The notes under the pieces are model-generated. The model was given only the letters and a program-made list of their open reading frames with translations, was not told where the DNA came from and did no database searches. The translations under genes were made by a program, and so were the position numbers. Source: Candidatus Desantisiibacteriota bacterium (GTDB lineage: Bacteria > JACRDZ01). From it: a stretch of 22,114 nucleotides of DNA. This document shows, one piece after another, positions 6,757 through 14,579 of the stretch. Location of the stretch: assembly GCA_016209155.1 (NCBI GenBank), contig JACQWU010000120.1, positions 1 to 22,114 of the forward strand, read 5' to 3'. Position 1 is the stretch's first letter; each line of letters begins with the position of its first letter.

Positions 6757-9700
6757 TCATGGACAGCCTCTATTATAATCAGCCCTACTACACCATCCCA
6801 TATTATCGTCTCTATAAAAATATAATGTCCCTTTATTGACTACTGTTGCAGTGCCCGTTAAGGCAAGATTTGTACTTCTCTCAACCAGAACCTTATTTCC
6901 ACCACAGCACCTATTGCACGAATGTACGAACCAGCAGTTCTGGCTGCCAACACACATAAAGTTTCCATACCCTGATCTATCAGTGCCCCCTGTGGCATTT
7001 ACTATATTCCCCCATGCAGCTTGATCTTCCGGCGCTGTCGCAGTGGAGCCATCAACAGAGGAGCATGGGTTACCACGATTACATGCTGCCCCAATACTTG
7101 CTTTACAGTCTGATAAACCAGCAGGTGGTGTAAAATTTCTGGGCCTTATACTAGTTATTGCCCACGGCCTAATTTCACCATATGTCCATGTATTTGCATC
7201 TTGTAACCCAAATGGGTCAATTCTATTGACTGCGTTATTACTAGAATATGTAAAAAGATGATTATTCCCGTGTTTAATCCCAAACGGATCCGCCTCAATA
7301 TATCTCCCAATTACCGGATTATAATCCCTGAAGTAATTATAATTCAATCCTGTTTCTTCATCATAATATTGTCCCGGGAATCTGAGATTATTCGTTACGT
7401 TTCGAATGTATTTTCCATGGCGCTCTTTATGATTATGTTCGCCATCCTCATATTTGTCTTTGTGTTTATTATTATTATCATTATTATTATCATCATCAAT
7501 CTCATTCCCAAACGGATCAAACTCTACATTCCACACAACTTTCTTATTTTTATCCGTCATAACCTTCGGCGTACCGAGGTGGTCGTTATGATAGTAGAAA
7601 ATTTCTTCTTTGTGCTCCTGCTTCCTGATCATGGCAAGGGGGGTTGCGTTGAGATAAATATAGTCTACAATCAACTTTCCTTTGGCTGTGGTCTCTTCAA
7701 TTAATCTACCTGCCTGGTCATAATGAAAAATAACGGCATGTTCATCCTCATCATCTTTTTCATATTTGTCTTCTTTGTGTTTCTTTGTCTTTTTAATAAC
7801 TCTTTGGCCGTTTCCATTATACGTGTATTCGCCAATGATTCTGCTTTTCTTCATTGCTTTGATCAGACGGCTATTCTGATTGTATACGAAATCTCTTATC
7901 CCATCGCTTGTTGTGTTGCCGTTATTGTCATACTTATAATAATTGATATGCCCATTGCTGACAGTCATAAGACGATTTGCTTCATAAGTATATTTGCTAT
8001 TTTTGCCGTTTGTCTGTGTTAATCTGTTACTATTGGCATCATAGGTCCATTTAAGGTCTCCCCATAGGCCTGTGGAGGATGCAAGACGGTTCAGCGGATC
8101 GTAGGTGTAGGTCTTACTTCTCGCCGGATCCAGCTCTTCTATGACAGAAGTTATATTCCCGACAGGATCGTAGCTATAAGATAAAGACAGTACATTTGGA
8201 TCATCAATAGTTTTGATCCGGTTATCAGGGTCATACGTCCATGACCGGGTAAGACCATTCCCTATGGTGATAGATCTTGTATTTGACACCGGATCATAGA
8301 TGAAATTGCTCGCAAGAGTTACAATGTTTTTGAAGTCAGATGTTATACCGACAGGCCGATTAAGTTTGTCAAAACTGTATGTTACTTTCCTGCCGCCCGG
8401 ATACGTGACCATGATCAGGTTATTAACTTTATCATATGAATATTCCGTGGTATATGTTATACCGAGTATATTCTTTATCTCTTTGATAACGCGGCCCAAA
8501 TTGTCATATTCATAAATTGTTGTTCCTGATGAGTCAGTCATAGTTGAAAGACGACCCTTGCTACTTGTTGATTCGTCGTATGTATAAATTATGTTCTGTG
8601 ATGAGTCAGAAAACTGTGTCTTTGTTAAACGGTTTAAATTATCATAGATGTATTTAATGGCAGTTCCATTTGCATCGGTCTTTGTATCCAGAGCACCAAT
8701 GTTGTTATAAGTATAAGTTATTGTACCGGTATCTGATGAGGTTGTTTTTATGACTCTCCCTGCCGCATCGTACTCATAGGTTGTTATATTTCCCAGTGCG
8801 TCAGTTGCTTTGGTAATTTGTCCTTTAGTGGAATATTCGAACTTAACTATACCCTGAAACGGATTAGTCTCTTCCTTCAACCTGCTGAGCGCATCATATG
8901 TATATGATGTAACATGTCCACTCGGATCGGTTTTTGTGATAACATTCCCTTTTGCATCATAGGTATACAAAGTTACATTATCCATGGCATCAATCTCTTT
9001 TACTCGTCTACCCAAATTATCATATACATATCTGGTGATATTTCCATTGGCATCGGTGATACTTGTTAGCTTATCAACGCCGCCGCCGCAGGAGCTACAG
9101 CCCGCGCTTCCATAAGTATAGGAGGTTATATTACCCATAGCGTCTTTTACCCGTATAAGCTGATTATTAAAATTGTATTCGTAGAGCGTAGTGTTCCCGC
9201 CGGCATTTGTCTCGGAAATACGATTACCATTTTTATCATAGGTGTACATTGCTGCATTGCCGTTCGGGTCTGTTATTTTAATAAGCTGGTTAAGGCTATT
9301 ATATTCAAATGTTGTGGTGAATAGATTGGCGTCCGTCTGGCTGGTGATGTTACCATTTTTATCATAAGCGGATTTTGTGACCGCACCGGTTGGATCGGTC
9401 ACGGAAATAAGGTTATTACTATCATCATAGGCGTAAACAGTTACCTGACCGGGCGAATTGATCACCTTTATTATATTTCCTTTTACATCGTACTCATATT
9501 TTATGGTGACGCCGGTGGGATCTGTGGTTGAAGTGAGATTGCCTCTTCCGTCATAGCTGTATGCCGATATATTTCCATTACAGTCAGTAATTGATGTCAC
9601 CTGGTCGAAGGTGTTGTATGTGTATGTTGTGGTCTCACCCAGAGGATTTGTGACAGAGGTCATATTGCCGTCTGTGTCATAAGCATAGTTCGTAATTTTG

Positions 9701-11502
9701 CCGTCAGTGTCGGTTTTGGTGAGCATATTTCTATTCTGATCGTAAGTATAGCTCATGCTGTTTCCATCCGGATCAATTTTACCGATCAAGGTTCCGTCCT
9801 GGGTATTATAACTATACTGCCATCCCCCGCCATCCTTTTCCATGAAGGTCGTGGTCTTTAGCGTATCCGTATTTACAGGGTAAATAATGCTCCTTGTTTT
9901 CCCATCTGGATCAGTAGACATTATTACACGATGGGTTGAATCATAAATATAAGTGGTTATGTTGCCATTGGGGTCTGTTTTGCTTAACATAAAACCTTTA
10001 TCATCATACATATAGTGCCAATGTCCGCCTCCCGGATAGGTTATATCTGTCAAAACATTGCTATTTATCGTAAACAAATATGAATTTCCATTCGGATCAA
10101 TAATCGAGGTTATATGATTGTTTGTATCGTAATTTATAGTGCTGTTTCGTCCAGATGGATCAGTAATGGTTGTTAGATTGCCGTTTGTGTAACTGAAGGT
10201 TATGGGATTGCTGTTTCGGTCTGCGATGGACATGATTTTTCCGTCACTGCTAAAGTTTTGCTGTATCCCGTCCACATAGGCTATAACAAATGTGCTGTCA
10301 GTATTCTTTGTCAGAACCGAGTGATCTCCCGGCATTGAAATATATCCGCTACTGTTTTTAGTGTATAGCTTTCTATTACCATTTCCCTCTCTGAGTACAA
10401 TTGAACCATCGCTATTTTCTTTCAGCGCAATGTCATAGCTGTATACCCATCCTCTTCCAAGATGCCCGGTATATGGAATGAAACTATTGTAATAAAGGGT
10501 TATCCCTGTGGATAGCCCTGCGCCTTTTGTAGAAAAAAGAGTTTGATCGTGCGTGAGATTCCCTGAGGTAATATTCGCGGATGAGCCAAAATCAACAAAA
10601 AGACCGCAGCTTCCATCAGGTGCCGGGATAACCATAAAATTTTCAGTGTCCACATCACTACATGAGGGATTATCTGTGTGCCAGGCTGTCAAAGTTGCAG
10701 TATAGGAGCCCGGATCAACAATTGTACCATCGGCATTTTTGCCATCCCAGAGTACTGACACCTGAGTGCCCGTTCCCGGATATGTTTTTCCCGCTATATC
10801 CACTGTCCAGCTTATCGGGCTGTTTGATGGATCGGATATTGCGCCCGTAAGAGTTATTGTCCCGCCTGCTTCAGGATCGATGATTATGCTGTTACCTGTA
10901 AAACTTGTAATATCAGGTTTACATGGGATAGAGTCGACAACATTGACTGTCCATGTTATTGAAGCAGCAGACCAGCCAAAACAATTTGAAGTACCATTGC
11001 TGCAATAATATATAAAAGCTTTATAATTATGTACACCTGCGCTTTGATAATAATGTTTATGGGAAACACTCGGATCCCATGTAAACCATTTATCATATAT
11101 AATATTTCCATCCTCATAATAATAATAAGCTATTGCATATCCATTTATGCTTACCAAATTTTCAAAACATATATTCGTTCCTATTGTTCCATCAGGATAA
11201 GTAATTTTAATTTTCCCATTTGATGTGGTTTCACTTTTTACAGGTCCTGTATAAGGAGGATTACCTCCGCATTCGTTATCATTAACTTGCAGACTTTGAA
11301 TTGCTAAAGTTTTTCTTTCTTTATTTTTATTTTTGTCATGGCATTTTGCACATTCATTAATATCTTCTGTCAAATTTGCTCCGCAATTTGCAGGCGGATT
11401 TATATTTTCCACCTTTACCACTACCTCAGCATAATTTATTCCAACTAAAATAAATAAAAACAGAATACAATAAAAACCATTTTTTATTTGTTGAATAAAC
11501 AT
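6757..11502 (-). CDS. Large secreted RHS/YD-repeat protein with cysteine-rich variable C-terminus
   Basis: This 1581-residue protein starts after a perfect AAGGAGG site. A signal peptide covers about residues 1-25. An N-terminal region with a single CxxCH (CAKCH, 51-55) follows. Next come an FlgD-like Ig segment (about 215-290, with LWDGKNADG and PGSYTATLTAW) and a DUF6531-type lead-in (GNLTHDQTLFSTKGAGLS). More than 40 YD repeats of the xxYxYDxxGNxxxxTDPxG type form the RHS shell. The conserved core end reads LRFPGQYYDEETGLNYNYFR, then IGRYIEADPFG, after which 148 residues are variable. RHS proteins encapsulate and deliver C-terminal toxins or build surface structures. The tip here has ten cysteines and matches no toxin I know. 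Two Lys/Asp/Asn-rich inserts interrupt the last repeats. The true role, toxin or surface protein, is open. Confidence 0.92.
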   Translation of the reverse strand: MFIQQIKNGFYCILFLFILVGINYAEVVVKVENINPPANCGANLTEDINECAKCHDKNKNKERKTLAIQSLQVNDNECGGNPPYTGPVKSETTSNGKIKITYPDGTIGTNICFENLVSINGYAIAYYYYEDGNIIYDKWFTWDPSVSHKHYYQSAGVHNYKAFIYYCSNGTSNCFGWSAASITWTVNVVDSIPCKPDITSFTGNSIIIDPEAGGTITLTGAISDPSNSPISWTVDIAGKTYPGTGTQVSVLWDGKNADGTIVDPGSYTATLTAWHTDNPSCSDVDTENFMVIPAPDGSCGLFVDFGSSANITSGNLTHDQTLFSTKGAGLSTGITLYYNSFIPYTGHLGRGWVYSYDIALKENSDGSIVLREGNGNRKLYTKNSSGYISMPGDHSVLTKNTDSTFVIAYVDGIQQNFSSDGKIMSIADRNSNPITFSYTNGNLTTITDPSGRNSTINYDTNNHITSIIDPNGNSYLFTINSNVLTDITYPGGGHWHYMYDDKGFMLSKTDPNGNITTYIYDSTHRVIMSTDPDGKTRSIIYPVNTDTLKTTTFMEKDGGGWQYSYNTQDGTLIGKIDPDGNSMSYTYDQNRNMLTKTDTDGKITNYAYDTDGNMTSVTNPLGETTTYTYNTFDQVTSITDCNGNISAYSYDGRGNLTSTTDPTGVTIKYEYDVKGNIIKVINSPGQVTVYAYDDSNNLISVTDPTGAVTKSAYDKNGNITSQTDANLFTTTFEYNSLNQLIKITDPNGNAAMYTYDKNGNRISETNAGGNTTLYEYNFNNQLIRVKDAMGNITSYTYGSAGCSSCGGGVDKLTSITDANGNITRYVYDNLGRRVKEIDAMDNVTLYTYDAKGNVITKTDPSGHVTSYTYDALSRLKEETNPFQGIVKFEYSTKGQITKATDALGNITTYEYDAAGRVIKTTSSDTGTITYTYNNIGALDTKTDANGTAIKYIYDNLNRLTKTQFSDSSQNIIYTYDESTSSKGRLSTMTDSSGTTIYEYDNLGRVIKEIKNILGITYTTEYSYDKVNNLIMVTYPGGRKVTYSFDKLNRPVGITSDFKNIVTLASNFIYDPVSNTRSITIGNGLTRSWTYDPDNRIKTIDDPNVLSLSYSYDPVGNITSVIEELDPARSKTYTYDPLNRLASSTGLWGDLKWTYDANSNRLTQTNGKNSKYTYEANRLMTVSNGHINYYKYDNNGNTTSDGIRDFVYNQNSRLIKAMKKSRIIGEYTYNGNGQRVIKKTKKHKEDKYEKDDEDEHAVIFHYDQAGRLIEETTAKGKLIVDYIYLNATPLAMIRKQEHKEEIFYYHNDHLGTPKVMTDKNKKVVWNVEFDPFGNEIDDDNNNDNNNKHKDKYEDGEHNHKERHGKYIRNVTNNLRFPGQYYDEETGLNYNYFRDYNPVIGRYIEADPFGIKHGNNHLFTYSSNNAVNRIDPFGLQDANTWTYGEIRPWAITSIRPRNFTPPAGLSDCKASIGAACNRGNPCSSVDGSTATAPEDQAAWGNIVNATGGTDRSGYGNFMCVGSQNCWFVHSCNRCCGGNKVLVERSTNLALTGTATVVNKGTLYFYRDDNMGWCSRADYNRGCP

Positions 11503-11518
11503 ATTCCCTCCTTGTAGT

Positions 11519-11536
11519 GCGAAGCATGATCTTCGC
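11519..11536 (-). promoter_or_regulatory. Small hairpin in the RHS leader
   Basis: GCGAAG and CTTCGC form a 6-bp stem with a 6-nt loop, ending about 10 nt before the AAGGAGG site of the RHS gene. It would sit in the 5' untranslated RNA. A regulatory role is possible but not shown. Confidence 0.35.
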
Positions 11537-11578
11537 TTAATTTAAAATTAAATGGTGAAATTAAAATCCGAATGGTTT

Positions 11579-11608
11579 ATTTTATTATATAAATTGTGAG
11601 AAAGTCAA
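11579..11608 (-). promoter_or_regulatory. Candidate promoter of the RHS gene
   Basis: On the minus strand TTGACT at 11603-11608 is followed after 18 bp by TAAAAT at 11579-11584, about 77 bp before the RHS start codon. The surroundings are very AT-rich, so the -10 assignment is uncertain; TAATAA at a 15-bp spacing is an alternative. Confidence 0.4.
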
Positions 11609-11648
11609 GATACTATTTTCTACGAATTTTTATAAATTTTTATGAAGA

Positions 11649-11663
11649 ACCCTGCGGCAGGGT
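11649..11663. repeat. Short GC-rich hairpin
   Basis: ACCCTG and CAGGGT form a 6-bp stem around CGG in otherwise AT-rich DNA between the RHS gene and repeat copy 2. No U-tract follows on the minus strand, so it is not a convincing terminator. The rest of the 290-bp gap holds only the RHS leader, the candidate promoter and repeat copy 2. Confidence 0.4.
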
Positions 11664-11726
11664 ATTAATGGCTCTTTCAGATAAAAATATGTTATCGGTT
11701 AATTTTGATTCCGATTATTCCTATAT

Positions 11727-11797
11727 GGGCAGGTCTTGCACCTGCCCTTTCAATAATATAAAATCAAATTAAGGGCAGGCGCAAGACCTGCCCCTAC
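11727..11797. repeat. GC-rich palindromic repeat, copy 2 (supplies a stop codon)
   Basis: A complete composite unit lies here: GGGCAGGT..ACCTGCCC, an AT-rich centre, then the mirrored unit ending GCCCCTAC. The minus-strand GTAGGGGC end overlaps the metallopeptidase gene: the TAG in it is that gene's stop codon at 11794-11796. The hairpin would lie just after the stop in the mRNA and could protect or end the transcript. Confidence 0.9.
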
Positions 11798-12576
11798 AGT
11801 AAAACCTGTTCCAATCTTGATTTGCGTTTCTTCCAATCCGGCATGACCAAAGATAGGAAATTATAAAAATGCTTTGTATGGTTGGGATATTTCAGATGAC
11901 ACATTTCATGCATGATGACATACTCAATACAATGTGACGGGGCTTTGATTAACTCGGTGTTCAATCCAATTCTGCCTTTAGCATGAATACAACTGCCCCA
12001 GCGTAATTTCATTACCTTCACATCAATACATGGAAGTTTTATTCCGTATTTTTCAAGCTGCTTGTGACACCGCTTAAGTATAATATCAAACAGCTGCTCT
12101 GCGCGTGACCTATACCAATCGTGTATCAAACGTCTGGTTCCTGGCTTATCATCAGGACGAGGGGAATAGACAAAAATATATTTGCCTTTTAACTTTACTT
12201 CCTGTTTTTTTTCGGATGTTACTTTTAATCGGTATTGCCGTCCGCAGTAATAGTATGTTTCACCACTAATAAATTGTCGCGGGGGCATTTCATTGAAAGG
12301 GTAGGCGGTAGGGGTAGCTTTTGCGGTTGCCCCATTTTTAGGGCGGGCGCAAGACCCGCCCCTACATATAAATGACTTAAAATAATCCATCTGTTTTATA
12401 ATCCATGCACCGCGCTTATGCACCTTATGGATAACTTTCTCAATCGATAAATTATGCGGAGCGCTGACTTTAACAGAAAGATCCGGCATTACACTGATTT
12501 TCAGGCTCTTCCTTGTTTTTTGCTCAAGCGAAAAGTGTATAGTCTTCTGCCCATAAACAGCTGTGTATTCGGTCAT
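11794..12576 (-). CDS. YgjP/M48-like zinc metallopeptidase linked to hsdR
   Basis: The C-terminal half shows the YgjP-type (DUF45, WLM-like) zinc site: HEMCH at 223-227 with the following YPNHTKHF carrying the third ligand (probably His233). The upstream RWGSCIHAKGRIGLNTELI block is also typical. Such genes are common companions of type I restriction operons; their substrate is not established. The ATG overlaps the hsdR stop as ATGA, so translation is coupled. Residues of about 71-92 (reading RGGSCARPKNGATAKATPTA) are encoded by a GC-rich palindromic repeat lying in frame, between the N-terminal domain and the conserved ISGETYYYCGRQYRLKV. Normal relatives lack this stretch. The stop codon also comes from a repeat copy. 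Confidence 0.85.
   Translation of the reverse strand: MTEYTAVYGQKTIHFSLEQKTRKSLKISVMPDLSVKVSAPHNLSIEKVIHKVHKRGAWIIKQMDYFKSFICRGGSCARPKNGATAKATPTAYPFNEMPPRQFISGETYYYCGRQYRLKVTSEKKQEVKLKGKYIFVYSPRPDDKPGTRRLIHDWYRSRAEQLFDIILKRCHKQLEKYGIKLPCIDVKVMKLRWGSCIHAKGRIGLNTELIKAPSHCIEYVIMHEMCHLKYPNHTKHFYNFLSLVMPDWKKRKSRLEQVLL
12308..12365. repeat. GC-rich palindromic repeat, copy 3, inside the metallopeptidase gene
   Basis: A somewhat decayed left unit (GTAGGGGTAGC...GGTTGCCCC) is joined by a short AT linker to a perfect right unit (GGGCGGGC..GCCCGCCC type) ending GCCCCTAC. The whole copy is translated on the minus strand without a stop. Confidence 0.88.
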
Positions 12577-14579
12577 TTCGAATACCTTCGTTTGGCAATA
12601 TTAACGACCTTTTCCATAATAAGGTCAATCTCTTCATAATTTAAACCAAGATTTGTTTCATCAGCAAGATAATCCTCAATATCATTCAAAATCTTATTCT
12701 GTACATCAGGCTTAAGATGCCAGTCCACGATTATATTACGAGCTATAATCGCATCCAGATCAATGGCAATTTTTGCGGACACATTTTTATCATTATTTTT
12801 TGCGTTTACAGCTTCATAGACAACACCATAAAATGCCTTTGCTGTATCTTTGGTTAACAAAATTTCCGGAATGTCTGTATCTTTATGCTCTCTGACAGCA
12901 TCCATGATATTTTGTGCTGTTAAAAAATACTCTAAATCTGTTATTCGTGCCAGACGATAGTCCTCAATAGCCTTCACAAGGAGTTTTGAAAACTTTTCAT
13001 AGAACACAGGGTCTTCTTCGAATCTTTCTTCAATCGTCCTCTTGGTTCTATGTGCAATCATGTCTGCTTTGGCTGCCTGCCCCACAACATTTGCAACTTC
13101 TTTTTTAAAAGTCTCTTTATCAAAAATATTTACAAGGTTGGTTATCTTAATTACTTCATCTGAACTCACATAAGTGTTCAATAGTTTCTGAATTTTGTTT
13201 TCGTATTCCTTGAAATCAACAACCTCGGCATAACGCTTTTTAACCGAAACCCGCAGTTTCTGAAAAAATTTAAAATCATCTTTGTACTTATTGATCTTTT
13301 TTTCAGGCGTTTCCTCATAAAACTTTTCCGATGACAAAGCAATGCTAAGCGTTTTTGAAAAAGCAGTCAATTTTTCATAAAATTTATGGCGCACTTCTTC
13401 ATCAAACAAAAACTGCTCATATTCTTCTTCATCAACACGATTTTTTATTTCTTTGAAAATATCCCATAAGTCGGCATACTTTTGAGGAAGTGTTTTTATT
13501 TCTTCTTTTATATTAGTCAATGTTCCTATAATATCCTCTTCGTCGTACTCTGACAGCACACTGTAAGCAGATAAAGCTTTATCCAGCTCACCAAGAATTC
13601 CATAATAATCAATGATAAATCCATAATCCTTACCCTCGCATACACGATTGACGCGGGCAATTGCCTGCAAAAGTGTGTGCTCTTTCAATGGTTTGGCGAT
13701 ATACAAAACAGTATTCTTTGGAGCGTCAAAACCGGTTAAAAGCTTATCAACAACTATTAATATTTCAGGATGAGCGTCATGTTTAAAAGAAGCAATGATC
13801 TGCTTGTTGTATTCTGATTCACTGCCAAACCGCTTCATCATATTTTTCCAGAATTTTTGGACTCCCTCATTTGGCTCTTCATTTTCATAAATATTTTCGT
13901 ACCCCTCACGCTCATCAGGCGCGGAAATTACAACCTCGGTAGTAACTTTGCCAATTTCATCAAAGCACCTTTTGAACTTTAGCGCAGCATCCTTTTTATC
14001 CGTAGCAATTTGCGCCTTAAACCCGGTACCTTGCCAGTTCTTGCTGAAATGTTCGCTTACATCATAAGCAATCATATATATTTTTTGATCGGTCAGATTA
14101 AGTTTTTCAATTTTTGTAAATTTTTTCTTTAAATCTGCTACTTGATATTCACCAAGCGGTTCACACACTCTGTTAAACCACGAATCAATAGGTTTTTGGT
14201 CCACATCCTGCAAAACATGCCGTCCTTCGTATAGAAGCGGTACAACTGCCTTGTCCGTTACCGCTTCATTAATAGTATATTTATCAATAAACCCGCCAAA
14301 CTTCTCCGCGGTGCTTTTTTCATTTTTTAATAACGGTGTTCCGGTAAAACCAATATAACAAGCGTTTTGCAGAACTTTTTTCATCATGGCATGAGCAGAA
14401 CCATATTGACTGCGATGGCTCTCATCCACAAGAACAAAAATATTCTCCGAGTTGACCTCAACAGATCTCTTTTTAACACCGGCTTCGAACTTGTCGAGAA
14501 CCGCAGTAATAATTGACTTTTTGTTTTTCTCCAAAATCTCCATCAGATGAGCGCCGGTTTTAGCCTTTACCGGTTCCAT
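12573..14579 (-). CDS. hsdR: HsdR C-terminal part: type I restriction helicase/translocase
   Basis: This 668-residue reading frame continues HsdR after an in-frame TGA. It holds the rest of the SF2 motor: DESHRS (motif II) near 52-57, GFTGTP (motif III), DKLLTGFDAPKNTVLYIAKP (motif V region) and QAIARVNR (motif VI). A helical C-terminal domain that binds the methylase-specificity core follows. In intact HsdR the order ...TDRIDLDDQIW..TFK..[G].EPV.AKTG is continuous; here TGA replaces the residue before MEPVKAKTG. The ATG used as a start abuts the TGA, so reinitiation is conceivable, although no new ribosome binding site is evident. The gene ends ATGA-overlapped with the metallopeptidase. Because the nuclease lies in the other half, this part alone cannot be a functional restriction subunit. 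Confidence 0.85.
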   Translation of the reverse strand: MEPVKAKTGAHLMEILEKNKKSIITAVLDKFEAGVKKRSVEVNSENIFVLVDESHRSQYGSAHAMMKKVLQNACYIGFTGTPLLKNEKSTAEKFGGFIDKYTINEAVTDKAVVPLLYEGRHVLQDVDQKPIDSWFNRVCEPLGEYQVADLKKKFTKIEKLNLTDQKIYMIAYDVSEHFSKNWQGTGFKAQIATDKKDAALKFKRCFDEIGKVTTEVVISAPDEREGYENIYENEEPNEGVQKFWKNMMKRFGSESEYNKQIIASFKHDAHPEILIVVDKLLTGFDAPKNTVLYIAKPLKEHTLLQAIARVNRVCEGKDYGFIIDYYGILGELDKALSAYSVLSEYDEEDIIGTLTNIKEEIKTLPQKYADLWDIFKEIKNRVDEEEYEQFLFDEEVRHKFYEKLTAFSKTLSIALSSEKFYEETPEKKINKYKDDFKFFQKLRVSVKKRYAEVVDFKEYENKIQKLLNTYVSSDEVIKITNLVNIFDKETFKKEVANVVGQAAKADMIAHRTKRTIEERFEEDPVFYEKFSKLLVKAIEDYRLARITDLEYFLTAQNIMDAVREHKDTDIPEILLTKDTAKAFYGVVYEAVNAKNNDKNVSAKIAIDLDAIIARNIIVDWHLKPDVQNKILNDIEDYLADETNLGLNYEEIDLIMEKVVNIAKRRYSK

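Noticed and set aside
6836-11223. Several plus-strand open frames of 60-150 codons opposite the RHS gene
   Set aside because: They are mirror frames of the YD repeats with no ribosome binding sites or recognisable domains.
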